Assembly (NCBI GenBank): GCA_010015745.1
Contig: ML978159.1
Location: forward strand, 434,001-498,000
From: Setomelanomma holmii
Taxonomy: Eukaryota > Ascomycota > Dothideomycetes > Pleosporales > Phaeosphaeriaceae
Direction: 5' to 3'
Length of the DNA: 64,000 bases
Under the pieces are notes generated by a model, which had not been told where the DNA came from, made no database searches, and saw only the letters and a list, made by a program, of their open reading frames with translations. Positions 22,863 through 33,232 of this stretch are shown here, one piece after another. Both the position numbers and the translations under genes were made by a program. How positions within the stretch are numbered: the stretch's first letter is position 1; the number at the start of each line of letters is the position of its first letter.

Positions 22863-24926
22863 ATGTCAATGTTTCGTAGGCCTGGCGAGGACTCGTCCTC
22901 GTCCTCCGAAGAGTCCTACGAAGAAACAGAGAATGAAGAGACCAGTGCATCGCACCAGGATAGCGTACTTTCTCGGATCCAAACCCTAGACTCGACAGGT
23001 TCAGCGCGCTCCGGTGATCGCCCACAGCCGCCGCGCTTGGAAATGCGGCAGAGCTCAACTCAGAATGTGCGAGACCTGATGCTCCATGCTCTCCTAGAGG
23101 AGAAGGCAATCAACCAAGCCGCGAAGCAGCTAGGAAAGGACGCATCGGATCCCGATGTGCAACGCGTGGGTCGAGAAGCGTATAAGGAACTTGCTCGACA
23201 GATTTCCAACAACGTCGATGATGCATATGCGAGCGAGGAAATGCGCAACCATCGAGCCACCGCCCAAGAAGGTATCAGCAAGCTGACGAGGAGTAATCTT
23301 AATCGACTCGCGGTCGTTCCTGAAGGAGCATCAGTTTCGCAAGCTTTGGTTTCGCGACCGCTGAATGGTCTTGCCCCTGATCTCCATCAACAGCCGTCTA
23401 CTGGTTTTGACATGCTTTCAGGGATCTCCGCGCCTATCGAGCTGCAGCTGAGAGGTTATCCCGGTCTACAGACCGACCGTTATGGTCGGGAGTTCACAGA
23501 GCTCGGAGTAGTTGGCAAAGGCGGCTACGGAAGGGTGTTCAAAGCGAAGCATAATTTGGATGGATCTTTCTATGCGGTGAAGCGAATCCCTGTGAGCCCC
23601 GCTAAACTTGCAAAGATACAAGAACATGGGTCAGATGAGCTAGAAAGCATGTTGCAAGAAGTCCGGTCCCTCGCACGATTTGACCATGCGAATATAGTCA
23701 GATACCATAATGCCTGGCTCGAGTTCACCACGGCGCCTATGGAAGAAACGGCCTTACCGCCAGGCACTTTGCTGCGACCTAATCGTTTACTTCAAGATGC
23801 AGCAATGGAAACTAGGAGCTCGGCCAATATCACAGACCTCCGAATAGGTTTCGAAGATCTTTCTTTCGGGCAGCCATCCGCGAGACCCGAAGACAGCTTC
23901 GGGGCAGGGATCGTTTTCGAGTCTAGCGACAACGGCAACTTGTGGGCCGAAACTTCAAAGAGCGAAGCTGACAATGTCTCATTCAGAGCTCAGCTCATGA
24001 AGTCCTCAAAGCGCAAGACTCGGCGAGGCAGTCAAGCTAGTCAAGCTACCATTGCTACTATATCATCTACCAAATCTCGAATGAGCGCCGTGGAGGACGT
24101 TGATGAGGACGCGGACGAGGACATTGAGACGATTCCTCGATCGCATGTGCCACAGGAGCCGATCTCGGAAGTGTCGGAGAGCATGGTCTCTCACAGCGAT
24201 CTTCCCGGCCATTTGATTCCCACACGCCACTCTGGTCCAACTCTGACGCTCAATGTACAGATGTCTTTGTGTGAGACTAATCTGGCCGCCTTCCTGTCGG
24301 CTGATCGTTCGTTGGGTGAGGCTACACCCATTGACCGACACTGCTTCCACCCCTGTGTGTCCTTGGAGTTGATGAACAACATCATATCTGGCGTGGACTA
24401 TTTGCATGCGCAAGGAGTTGTACATCGAGACCTGAAACCAGCCAACGTATTCTTGTCGCTCTCTACCGCACGACACCCGCCGTACGGCTCGGTAAACTTA
24501 TCGAGCTGTAAGCCCTGCCCGCAGCGCGAACGCCTACATGTCACACCGCGTATTGGGGACTTTGGCTTGGTCGCAGCACTCGACGATAGCTGCGTTGATA
24601 ATAACACCGTCAGCAAACCAGTAGGGACTGAGTTCTATCGCCCAGAAGCCAATTCTAGGTTATCCGAGAAGCTGGATGTCTTTGCCTTGGGCGTTATGGG
24701 TTTCGAGATGTTACAGCAGTTTGATACGCGCATGGAGCGTATTGCAGCTTTGAGTGATCTTCGTCGAGGCAATCTTCCAGATGGCTTTGCGAGAGATCTT
24801 GGAGCGCCGGGAGTAGATATACAACATCTGATTGGCAGTATGGTGCATGCCGATGAGCAGAAGCGATTGAGTTGCGAAGCGGCCAAGCTGGAGATTGCGA
24901 AGCTTATTCACGTCTTGAAGGAATGA
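22863..24926 (+). CDS. eIF2-alpha-kinase-like protein kinase (HRI/PEK-like layout)
   Basis: Single exon of 687 residues from the ATG at 22863 (MSMFRRPGEDSSSS); the frame is open further upstream. An acidic Ser-rich start is followed by a helical region. The kinase N-lobe begins near residue 215 with 'GVVGKGGYGRVFKAKH', then 'FYAVKRI' (catalytic Lys) and 'RFDHANIVRYHNAWLE'. A long acidic, Ser-rich insert of about 170 residues separates it from 'LNVQMSLCETNLAAFL', the catalytic loop 'VVHRDLKPANVFLSL' (about residue 521) and 'IGDFGLVAALD'. A split N-lobe with a large insert is the hallmark of eIF2-alpha kinases, which slow translation under stress. The activation segment ends 'VGTEFYRPEA', a slightly unusual APE motif. 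The assignment to the HRI branch is inference. Confidence 0.8.
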   Translation: MSMFRRPGEDSSSSSEESYEETENEETSASHQDSVLSRIQTLDSTGSARSGDRPQPPRLEMRQSSTQNVRDLMLHALLEEKAINQAAKQLGKDASDPDVQRVGREAYKELARQISNNVDDAYASEEMRNHRATAQEGISKLTRSNLNRLAVVPEGASVSQALVSRPLNGLAPDLHQQPSTGFDMLSGISAPIELQLRGYPGLQTDRYGREFTELGVVGKGGYGRVFKAKHNLDGSFYAVKRIPVSPAKLAKIQEHGSDELESMLQEVRSLARFDHANIVRYHNAWLEFTTAPMEETALPPGTLLRPNRLLQDAAMETRSSANITDLRIGFEDLSFGQPSARPEDSFGAGIVFESSDNGNLWAETSKSEADNVSFRAQLMKSSKRKTRRGSQASQATIATISSTKSRMSAVEDVDEDADEDIETIPRSHVPQEPISEVSESMVSHSDLPGHLIPTRHSGPTLTLNVQMSLCETNLAAFLSADRSLGEATPIDRHCFHPCVSLELMNNIISGVDYLHAQGVVHRDLKPANVFLSLSTARHPPYGSVNLSSCKPCPQRERLHVTPRIGDFGLVAALDDSCVDNNTVSKPVGTEFYRPEANSRLSEKLDVFALGVMGFEMLQQFDTRMERIAALSDLRRGNLPDGFARDLGAPGVDIQHLIGSMVHADEQKRLSCEAAKLEIAKLIHVLKE

Positions 24927-25414
24927 AGGTAGACGAGAAACAAGTCGGATAGCTGTCATGACCAATATAGAGCGCCAAGATATTCCGTTTTGAGCGGTTG
25001 CATTGTGGCTTTTAGCGCACACAGGTGCCGGCACTAAATATAGAAGAGAAATTGATACCCGAAACCTTAATTCGTATGCTTCAGCACGCTCGTAAGCCGG
25101 ACAAGAAGCAATTACAGTATCTTTAATCTTATTGGTCAATTTTCGTATCATGGTGAGCTCCAGCGGTAATATCGTGAGTGCACGCGTATGCAGCCGATTA
25201 GGCTAGCGTGTGACCTGTCAGCTGGCACCTGTCCTTTCTTCGTGTCCTGGCAGCAACTTCACCGCTTGACCTCAAGTCCACGCGTCAAGATTGTTTCCGA
25301 CTTTCTATAAGGTGCACGAGTTACTACCACAATTGTCTCAAGTCTCGACGGAACGCGTCTGCGGGTACCCCGCGCTGAGTTAGCGCGTAGCAGGAGATTA
25401 CAGCAACATACGCC
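24927..25414. other. Intergenic gap
   Basis: This 488-base gap contains the kinase 3' flank and the likely promoter of the first F-box gene. Nothing else is seen. Confidence 0.35.
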
Positions 25415-26275
25415 ATGAGCGTCAGGACCGAGAATGCCTCTCACGCGAACAATGTACGGTTCTCTAACTTCGCTCGGTTCGCCGACAAGCTGAAGGACTC
25501 AATCTCAACCAAACGTGCTCCAGCAGTAGGACGACCGGAAACCCCTGAGATCGATGACGCGAAGGAGCACAGCCGCTTGGCTCACAGCCGCCGGAGTAGC
25601 AGCATACGGTACACGGAGAAGATGCTGCAAATGTTCTCACATGCCAGCCAGCCGAGAAATCCCTTACTCAATATCAATGACCTGCCAGTGGAAATCCTGC
25701 AAAATGCCTTGTTATACCTTGACATCTTTGATCTCGTCCGCATCCGACGCGTATGCAAGCTCTGGAGCAGTCTGATACCAGGAGAATCTCCGCTACTGGC
25801 TGAATCGTTGTTTTTGCGACCAAGCTACAACCTCCACGCGTATAGCTTCACGATGGCAACATTTGACTTTGACTTCGAGATCAATGTGCGCACACCTCCT
25901 AGAGAAACTCCGAACATAAGGAGCAACTCGACCTTTATCGATGGACTCAGTATGACACGACGCTGTCTCGGATTGATCCGGACCAGCTCCGAGATCATCT
26001 TCCATCCGATCATTATCGACTTCAACCACTACGTTCAAGGAGATGAATTCGGCGTATCAAAACTTGCCGTCGACGAAGAAAAAGTCGGTGAAGGACTTAG
26101 CTGGAGGAACATGCTCGTTTCTATGCCTCCATTGACCGAGATCAGGATTTCTCGCACAAGGGACAGAAAGCCGAAGACCATGTGCGTCCTGACTGCAAAA
26201 GATGGCGTCAAGCTGGGAGCTGTTATCGATGCATTGAGCGAATGGGGGACCAAGAATATGTTGGGTCCGGAATGA
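25415..26275 (+). CDS. F-box protein, copy 1 of a tandem family
   Basis: Intronless gene of 286 residues. After a basic, disordered tail of about 85 residues comes an F-box: 'INDLPVEILQNALLYLDIFD' followed by 'LVRIRRVCKLWSSLIPGESP'. F-box proteins join substrates to SCF ubiquitin ligases through Skp1. The remainder is a globular region without known repeats (no WD40 or LRR), ending in 'GTKNMLGPE'. Two further relatives follow on the same strand at 26406 and 27546, so the array probably arose by tandem duplication. Confidence 0.8.
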   Translation: MSVRTENASHANNVRFSNFARFADKLKDSISTKRAPAVGRPETPEIDDAKEHSRLAHSRRSSSIRYTEKMLQMFSHASQPRNPLLNINDLPVEILQNALLYLDIFDLVRIRRVCKLWSSLIPGESPLLAESLFLRPSYNLHAYSFTMATFDFDFEINVRTPPRETPNIRSNSTFIDGLSMTRRCLGLIRTSSEIIFHPIIIDFNHYVQGDEFGVSKLAVDEEKVGEGLSWRNMLVSMPPLTEIRISRTRDRKPKTMCVLTAKDGVKLGAVIDALSEWGTKNMLGPE

Positions 26276-26405
26276 AGAGCGGGGAACAGGCTGAAGTCAG
26301 CTGCAGCGATGTGGCGCAGCTGAGACTGACCCCATCGAGCGAGGCGAGAAATTGTCATCGACACCAACGATCTTATGCTTGACACACAAAAGGTGCGCCT
26401 TGTGA

Positions 26406-27257
26406 ATGATGGACAGACGACGTGCACTAGCCGCAACGCTTTCACTAGCTTTTCGACGCCATACTGAAACCTCTCACCCATCTCCGATGAATGCAACGCT
26501 GGGTGACGGCAGATTGCCTTTGGAGCTGCTTCAAGTCATATTCACCAATCTCGACATTTGGACACTATTGAGCTGTCGTGATGTCTGCCATCTTTGGGCG
26601 CAGAGTATTCCCGGAAATTCATCAGCGCTCCTCCGATTGGTGTACTGGCCTACTCCGAAAGCCACTACTTCAAGACCAATCTCAACCACTGATGTGCCTA
26701 TCTATCTTGATTTCGGTCTCACAATGCTTGGACCGTTCAAAGATACCAATGAGTACCAACATGCCGAGGACTACGTTATATATCCAAATTGGCAGAAATT
26801 CTCCCTCCTGCAATTCCAAGACATTGTAAACCCCATGTTATTGTTCGACTTCAGCCGGGCGAAGATTCTTCACTGCAAAGAGATTTGGGAACTTGAAGGC
26901 GCATACAGGCCGCTTTGGATGAAGATGCAAGTTTGCCAACCACCCATTCAGTACCCTAGATTGGAATACCATTTCACCCGATCGGTGGTTGTCGGTGAAG
27001 ACTGCTGGTCACGACCGTACGTGAGCGAGTGGAAGATAGAAAATGCGGCAGGTGTTATAGTTGGTGAGGTTTTGAGGGCTGCGTTTTATGCAGCATCCTG
27101 GCCTCGAATATACCTGCAGCATGCTTTGGGCAGACACAAAGGTGCGCGGTTTTTCCGTCTCTGGGTATGGAGTGGACCATGCCTGAATATGGAGGTTGAA
27201 CTAAGGACAAGACGTCCTAGGATATGCGCCAATGCAGCTCGTGTATCCTCTGTATGA
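26406..27257 (+). CDS. F-box protein, copy 2 of a tandem family
   Basis: Intronless gene of 283 residues, 130 bases after copy 1. The F-box is 'LPLELLQVIFTNLDIWTLLS' followed by 'CRDVCHLWAQSIPGNSSALL'. The C-terminal domain has 'VNPMLLFDFSRA' and 'NAAGVIVGEVLRAAFYAASW', which align with the broken third copy downstream. The start MMDRRRALAATLSLAFRR is basic. As with copy 1, an SCF adaptor role follows from the F-box, but the substrate is unknown. Confidence 0.78.
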   Translation: MMDRRRALAATLSLAFRRHTETSHPSPMNATLGDGRLPLELLQVIFTNLDIWTLLSCRDVCHLWAQSIPGNSSALLRLVYWPTPKATTSRPISTTDVPIYLDFGLTMLGPFKDTNEYQHAEDYVIYPNWQKFSLLQFQDIVNPMLLFDFSRAKILHCKEIWELEGAYRPLWMKMQVCQPPIQYPRLEYHFTRSVVVGEDCWSRPYVSEWKIENAAGVIVGEVLRAAFYAASWPRIYLQHALGRHKGARFFRLWVWSGPCLNMEVELRTRRPRICANAARVSSV

Positions 27258-27545
27258 TAGGAAAGACGAAGTAGTCCTACTTCTAGAATCCGACTACGAG
27301 GAATAGCTAGCATTCTGTACCCCTAAGAAATCATTTGCACGGAGGCTATCCGAACCATATCTTTACCAATTCGTTTTCACGATCTCCACACAGCCCGCCC
27401 TGGACCGGCGCGGGGAATAGGCTGACCAGGAAAGTCGACCGCAGCCATGTGGCGCAGCTCAATATCCATTACATTTCCACTGTCACTCCCTGTCATATCT
27501 TTTCGCTCACCCTCTCTAGTACAACTCGTCAGCATTGACCATACA

Positions 27546-28513
27546 ATGCGTTGTTCCCAACGAGCTAGGAGTTGGAAAGCCTTACAACACTCCTTGCCGG
27601 CGAGATGGAAAAGTCACAGAGCATTTCGCCCTAGCCGAAGTCGCACTGAGCTCCTCCAAGCGATCTTCTCCTATCTCGACATGTGGACCATACCGCGGTG
27701 TCGTGGCGGATGCCGCCGATGGAGACAGCGTATACCCGGCAACTCACCAGTCCTACGCGCCACCTTGTTCTGTTCTCCCGTAGCCTCAAAAGTACGTCAC
27801 ACCTTCCCGCCCAGCGTTCCAAAGGCCATGGCCGTAGACCTACTCGGCACCATCCTCGGACCCTTCCTTGATACCAGAGAGCCCCAATAAGCAACCGGCT
27901 ATCAAACCCAGTTCATGGACGGCGCGCAATTCCACAACGCCTACATGTACGGCATTAACATCAACCCGATGCTGCGCTTCGATCGGAATCAGCGTGCGTT
28001 GCGGCGCTTCCATGCATCCTGGTACTTACCAAAAGACACAAGATCATTCTGGCTGTCCATGCACATCTCGCAACCGCCAACTGAGCAGTTCAGCATCAGA
28101 CTCGTCTTCAGAGCAGCGTGAGAACGGGCAATGTGTTCAGACTGCTACCGCACTCGGTACAGAATCGAATTCTGCTTGAAGAATCCGGAGGGTGTCACGG
28201 TCGGGGAGGTGCCGAGTACGTTATTCGAGGCGACATGGCGGCCGGAGATGCGGGTGCGATGTGGGTCGTACAGGAAGGTAAGCACGTTGGGGCTTGGACA
28301 AGTGTTGGTATTTATGTATGCGTTCGTCCACTTGCTCAAGGCGTCTTGCCTGATCAAACGGAGCATATTGGCGACCTTACTGGGGAGTTGTGTTGGTCTG
28401 AAAGGGATTACTATCATTTTGAAAATGAACACGGATCAACGTCGCTCCCGACTTTCGAGTGGCAAGAGAGCGAGGGGAAGGGGTTGCGAGGGCTTGATTG
28501 GAGGTATGGGTGA
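27546..28513 (+). pseudogene. Decayed F-box paralog (copy 3)
   Basis: The reading frame from the ATG at 27546 aligns with copy 2: 'RTELLQAIFSYLDMWTIPRC', 'RQRIPGNSPVL', 'GPFLDTREPQ', 'ININPMLRFDRNQ' and 'NPEGVTVGEVPSTLFEATW'. It is broken by TAA at 27888-27890 and TGA at 28119-28121, both in the same frame, so no indel is needed up to about 28275. After that the protein-like reading moves to another frame ('YVCVRPLAQGVLPD', 'LCWSERDYYHFENEHG'), implying a frameshift near 28265-28285. The F-box residues themselves have also drifted ('CRGGCRRWRQR'). No intron with normal signals removes the stops. Confidence 0.75.
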
Positions 28514-28842
28514 GTCGTGGGGAGAGCGAGGATCTTGATTAGTACATCACAAGTCAATGAGCATATTGGACTCGGGTAATGGTTGGTGGTGCACGTTGTG
28601 CCATTTTGTTTAAGGAAACATGTGCACAGTTTGAAGACTAGAGACACGGTGGTGGTCAGTGTGGTAGGATGAAGTGACGTGCGTCAATCGACATATCATG
28701 CATATGCTATCTACTTGATGTCTCGGTATATACAAAGCATCGATGCCAAAGAGCAATGCAATTCCAACATGCACGCAATCGTAAACACATAAGCCAAAGC
28801 CAACTCAAAATATGCTTCCAGACACTCTATAACGCCAATTGT

Positions 28843-28860
28843 ACATGCACATGCACATGC
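28843..28860. repeat. ACATGC microsatellite
   Basis: Three perfect copies of ACATGC lie just past the stop codon of the MCH1-like gene. The rest of the 28514-28868 gap shows nothing else. Confidence 0.6.
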
Positions 28861-28868
28861 TCGTTCCT

Positions 28869-30689
28869 TCAAACAGCAACGCCCCTCCTCTTCCATCCAC
28901 CCGGACCTCTCCATGCATACACCCAGAGCCCCATGGCGACCCATGTACTAATCGTCATAGCCCAAAACGTGCTCGCATAGCAGCTCTTCCCATGGCACAG
29001 CACGTCACCCTTCTCACTACCATTCGCGCCCTTCTGGTACACAGCAGCATAGACCGCGCCCCAGAGCGTAGCACCAGCAGCAGGTGTCATGGCCAAAATG
29101 CCCCAATTCGTGCCGAAATTCTCGACGCCCCAGACCACGGAAACGACAATGGGCGTCAGGCTGAAGACGGCGCCGTAGCCGGATCCGATGAGTGCAGATA
29201 TCACGGCGAAGCGGGATTCGTGGTTTTGCACCCAGCCCGAGGCGAGGAGGAGTTGGCCGAGGGAGAGGATGAGGGCAGAGGAGAGGAGGAAGGCTATGCG
29301 TGAGACGGAAATTCTCTTGGAATGTTCGAGGGGTGGTAGGGAGGAGAGTGAGTTTGCGACTGAGTCTGGACCGCGGCGGTGTTGATGTGTAGGTGCGACG
29401 GGCGCGAGGATGTCGGAAAGGGTGCCGGTGAGGAGGCGGGCGAGGGTGGACGTGATTGCTACGATGGACACGTGGGTTGCAGGGGAAGTGTTTGCAGCGA
29501 CGTGCGGAGGGGGCAGGGTATCGATGATGGTTCCGAGGTTGTTGATGAAGGCTTCTCCGGGTCCAGTGACGAGGACGAAGCCGCCTGCCAACCACCACAT
29601 GGTTGGATCCAGTATATATCGTCGTGTCTCTTCATTCAACAGCCATGTCTTCTTGCGCTGCTCTTCCTCCGCTTTGGCCTTTAGCCTCTCAGCTTCGGAT
29701 TGAAGGAAGTCAAAGGTCGAGTCTGATAGGTCGTGCGTGGCCATAGTTCCGTAGCCGTGGTGGTGTGCAGCCTGGGTGAAAAACTCGTCTTGATGGAGAA
29801 GGCCAGACCTCTCCAGCTCTTCGACTGCCTCGTCAATCATCTCCTCCTCGTTCATGATGCGAAGTGCAAAAAAGCCGATCAGGCCTACAACAAACAGCAA
29901 GATGCTGAGGAACAGGAAGAAACGAAAGACGTCGACATCGCCTTTGCTGCCGTCTGGATTCCTCTCATATAGCAAGCGACTGCCTACCTGACTCTGCCAC
30001 ATGCCGCTCAATCCGAAGGAGGCGATGGGTACAGCCAACGCAATGCCTTTGGCGTTTCCACGCCCGAAGTTCTTCGCGCACGTTGTGACGGCAGACAAGT
30101 ACATGCACGACGTACCCATGCCGACCATGGCGAAGGCAACGACCATGACACCAAAGGGCCAGCCATCGCCTCCCGACGATGGTGGAGGCCCACTCTTATA
30201 GGCAAATGCAGCGAGCAGGTACGCCAGACCAAACAGTACGCCAGAGAGCGCAGACGGTATCCCAGGGCCCAGGCGGTCGCAGAGGTAGCCGAACAAGGGC
30301 ACGGGCAGGTACAGGCCCAGCTCTGCGCCTATCGAGACGGCATTGACCTGGAACTGCGTGTAGTGCAGCTTCGACTGGAACAGGTGGCCGTACAGCGAGT
30401 AGGCCGTGATGCTCCCCGCACACAGGCAGTTGACAATGGCCCAGGCAAACGTCAGCCAGCGCACCACGACGCGCTGCATCCTCTCGCGGTCGCGCTCCAG
30501 GATGCCCTCGGCGACCTGCTCGAAGAAGCTGCCAGCGTAGCTCGTGTCCTGGCTGCGGCGCTGCGAGCCTGCGTCGTCGTTGTCGGAGGGGGCGAGGAGG
30601 GGGCGGCGCGGGGAGTTTTGGGGCAGGTAGTCGAGCTTGTCGATGGTGTTGGTGCCATTGCTGTTCCGCTTGGACGATGACGGGGACAT
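28869..30689 (-). CDS. MCH1: MFS transporter, MCH1/nodulin-like type
   Basis: Single-exon gene of 606 residues, ATG at 30689. A disordered tail of about 70 residues precedes 12 predicted membrane spans. Landmarks are 'LCAGSITAYSLYGHLFQSKL', 'GYLCDRLGPGIPSALSG' (the D-R/LGP loop between TM2 and TM3), 'GMGTSCMYLSAVTTCAKNFG' and 'NFGTNWGILAMTPAAGATLW'. A long central loop of about 100 residues is rich in charged residues and separates the halves. Yeast Mch1 is a vacuolar or plasma-membrane monocarboxylate-permease-like protein that does not carry lactate; the substrate is unknown. Length is close to fungal MCH1 proteins. Confidence 0.88.
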   Translation of the reverse strand: MSPSSSKRNSNGTNTIDKLDYLPQNSPRRPLLAPSDNDDAGSQRRSQDTSYAGSFFEQVAEGILERDRERMQRVVVRWLTFAWAIVNCLCAGSITAYSLYGHLFQSKLHYTQFQVNAVSIGAELGLYLPVPLFGYLCDRLGPGIPSALSGVLFGLAYLLAAFAYKSGPPPSSGGDGWPFGVMVVAFAMVGMGTSCMYLSAVTTCAKNFGRGNAKGIALAVPIASFGLSGMWQSQVGSRLLYERNPDGSKGDVDVFRFFLFLSILLFVVGLIGFFALRIMNEEEMIDEAVEELERSGLLHQDEFFTQAAHHHGYGTMATHDLSDSTFDFLQSEAERLKAKAEEEQRKKTWLLNEETRRYILDPTMWWLAGGFVLVTGPGEAFINNLGTIIDTLPPPHVAANTSPATHVSIVAITSTLARLLTGTLSDILAPVAPTHQHRRGPDSVANSLSSLPPLEHSKRISVSRIAFLLSSALILSLGQLLLASGWVQNHESRFAVISALIGSGYGAVFSLTPIVVSVVWGVENFGTNWGILAMTPAAGATLWGAVYAAVYQKGANGSEKGDVLCHGKSCYASTFWAMTISTWVAMGLWVYAWRGPGGWKRRGVAV

Positions 30690-31027
30690 GGCTGGGGTTG
30701 ACGTGTGACAGGTGACGAGGTGGCCGGGTCGCGTGCTGTGGCGTGGGCTACAGTATCATGCTGCCTGTAATAATATATAACATGTACCTGGAAACGACCG
30801 GAATTGGCGTCTATATGTGTATGCGACAAAAATGAGGCTCTTCCGGCCAGCGGTCGAGCAGACTGCGTTTTGGTCTGCACGTTGGTGTTGTCGCGCATGG
30901 CGTCAAGCTCCGGCAGGGGTCACCGCTGCGCCCGCCGATTCGCCGAGGCTGAGAGACATGGAAACATTTCTTCGGGAGCAAGCAAACACCCTCACTACCA
31001 CCCATTCGATACAAGCACCCGCACCCC
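30690..31027. promoter_or_regulatory. Divergent promoter gap
   Basis: This 338-base gap separates MCH1-like (minus) and RRP42 (plus). An AT-rich stretch with TATATAA near 30774-30780 is a possible core promoter. No gene is seen. Confidence 0.35.
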
Positions 31028-32142
31028 ATGGCGCCCCAGCAGGCCGCCCTCGTGAACCTCTCGCCGGCCGAGCTGTCGTTCCTGCGGGCCTCCCTCGCCC
31101 AGACGCCGCCCATCCGCCTCGATGTCACCAAAGGGCCCCGCGACTTTCGCTCCATGCGCGCCGAGTATGACGTACTGCCCGGCGCGAACGGCAGCGCACG
31201 CATTGCCCTCGAGGATGGGACTGAGGCGCTGGTGGGCGTGAAGGCCGAGGTTGAGAAGACCCCGCAGCGGCCAGCATCTGGCGAGCAGGAGGATGTAGAA
31301 ATGCATGATGAAGAAGTGGGTGAGGGCGCGGGCAAGGGCCAGAACTCGTGGGTCGAAATGAGCGTCGAGGTGCCTGGCTTCCGCGAGGACGATTCCCTGC
31401 CTGTGTTCCTGGCATCCATGCTGAAGGAGAGTTTGCTGGCTAGCCGGGAGCTCAGGGACCGGCTGTACATCAACAGGCGGTTCCACTGGAAGCTCTACGT
31501 CGATGTAGGACACACCATGTATTTCCAGCAAACCTCGCTAACGGGACTCAGGTACTCCTGCTGTCTCCTGCACTCTCCTACCCGCTCGCACTGCTTTCCA
31601 TGACGACCCATCTCGCACTACTCACCACATTGCTGCCAGCACTAAAGTCCGAGAAGGACGAAGACCCGCTGTTCGACGACGATTGGGACGCTGCTGTAGC
31701 TCTGTACCCCAAGGCTGCCGGCAAATCCACCGATAAACCCCCAGTCATCATACTCGCCATGGCAGTGGGACCGAACATCATCTTCGATCCGTGCAAGGAA
31801 GAGCTAGCAGTCGCGGATGCTGTGCTCGCAATCGCATGCACAAACTCTGCCTCGTCAGCAACCGGAGCGCGAATCGTCTCAATACGAACCATTGACCCAC
31901 CGTCCCATCTCACTCCACCTGGCATCCCGAACTCGATGAACTCGGCCACGGGCGGGACCGTCCCAACCTCCAGCACTGACGCGCTTACACAGCGCGAGCT
32001 ACTCGCAACCTCGGGCGTATGGACACCTCCAAGAGGTGGCATGAAGAGGACACTCGTATCACAAGTCACCAAGATGGTCGTTGAGAGTGGCGGTGTCGCT
32101 GAGGAAGTCATCAGTGCGCTGGCAGCGATCGAGGTTGGATGA
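31028..32142 (+). CDS. RRP42: Exosome complex component RRP42 (RNase PH-like)
   Basis: Two exons, 31028-31504 and 31552-32142, give 355 residues. The 47-base intron (GTAGGA donor, CTCAG acceptor) keeps phase 0 at 'WKLYVD|VLLLSPALSYPL'. The protein is a PH-ring subunit of the 3'-5' RNA exosome, a structural rather than catalytic subunit in fungi. Visible landmarks are 'LSPAELSFLRASL' at the N-terminus, 'RPDxR'-like 'KGPRDFRSMRAEYDVLPGAN', 'GSARIALEDGTEALVGVKAE', and 'DDDWDAAVALYP' in the second half. An acidic insertion near residues 85-105 lies between strands. Length is a little above yeast Rrp42. Confidence 0.9.
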
Positions 32143-32643
32143 AGAACAAAAGAGGCAAGTGCGAACAACAAACTATGCACCACAGGCGATAGAGTCTGCG
32201 CAGCGCCCCAGCCGAAGACTCGCTACCAATGAGTTCGATGGGTACCTCCAAAGCAACGCAAAGCAGAGTAGGCAAGGGTATATCTCGAAAAAGCCGTTCT
32301 TCGCAGCCGAGGCGTGCAGAAGATGCATACGCCTCGCGACATGCGAAGCTGAGCAATCGCGCCTCAGATCTGTTTCAATCGGTGCCGCTGAGAGGGGATT
32401 TCCTGCGTAAGCATACCAGCGAGGCTGAGAACAAGCGACTACCAAATACAACAAGCATCTTCCCAAACCTTTCCAAACAGCTTCCTGACATTACTCATAA
32501 TGACTACGACTTTCGTCTTCGCGCTGTGAGATCTCGATGCCTCGAATAGGACACTACAGCGTTCATCGCTATGCGTCATCCCGGTCTGACTCAACCACTC
32601 CAATCCTTTGCCCAATACATCATCACAAGACCGAAGCAAAATG
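32143..32643. other. Intergenic gap
   Basis: This 500-base gap follows RRP42. Its open frames are short and unconvincing and I see no signal beyond AT-rich promoter-like sequence at its right end. Confidence 0.35.
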
Positions 32644-33174
32644 CACCACGCAACATACCTTCATGTAACCTCTCTCGTGTACGGACAAATCGATGCAGCG
32701 GCCATGTTGTCTGCTTTTGAACGCCTCCCCACTGAACTGAGACTCCAGATATACACCCACCTCTCCGTGCCAGCAACTCGTCATCGCGGTCTACAATGTG
32801 CGCAAAACTGCATTGAAACCCAGCATGCTATCAAAGTAAGGCGCAATGCAGCGCACTTGACTGGCATACACTTCTCCGACGCACATGGCCAGCACGCACA
32901 GCCTATTCTCACTTGCGCCGGCGGAGAGGTCGACTTGGGCAGCATTTGCGGCAGGTCTGAATGCACTTTACGCCCGTATAAGAAGGGATCGTGGTGTACA
33001 GGAAGGTGGACGGGCTTGATTCGCTGCAATCGACGTATCCATGGAGAAATGTGTGATTTCATGTACGGTGCCGCTGGGCTGAGCGTGAGATTCGCTTTCT
33101 CACTGAGTGACGCGGCCGTCCACGCTCCTGCGACTCCCTCAGCTGGGTTAATGCTAGCCTGGTCGTTCAAGTGA
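32644..33174 (+). CDS. F-box-like hypothetical protein, possibly incomplete
   Basis: An open frame of 176 residues from the ATG at 32644. A later ATG at 32704 places 'MLSAFERLPTELRLQIYTHL' at the N-terminus, the pattern of F-box or 2EXR-type domains in fungi. It continues with a Cys-containing stretch and 'LIRCNRRIHGEMCDFMYG', as in such proteins. The frame then closes where family members usually continue, and a protein-like frame resumes at about 33280. I could not find a splice that joins both in frame, so the locus may be decaying or mis-spliced in my model. Confidence 0.45.
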   Translation, partial: HHATYLHVTSLVYGQIDAAAMLSAFERLPTELRLQIYTHLSVPATRHRGLQCAQNCIETQHAIKVRRNAAHLTGIHFSDAHGQHAQPILTCAGGEVDLGSICGRSECTLRPYKKGSWCTGRWTGLIRCNRRIHGEMCDFMYGAAGLSVRFAFSLSDAAVHAPATPSAGLMLAWSFK

Positions 33175-33232
33175 TGGAAAGCGCTGATCACCTGGCAGCA
33201 ACGAGACTGCGTCGGGAAGAAAAGCGACTCGG

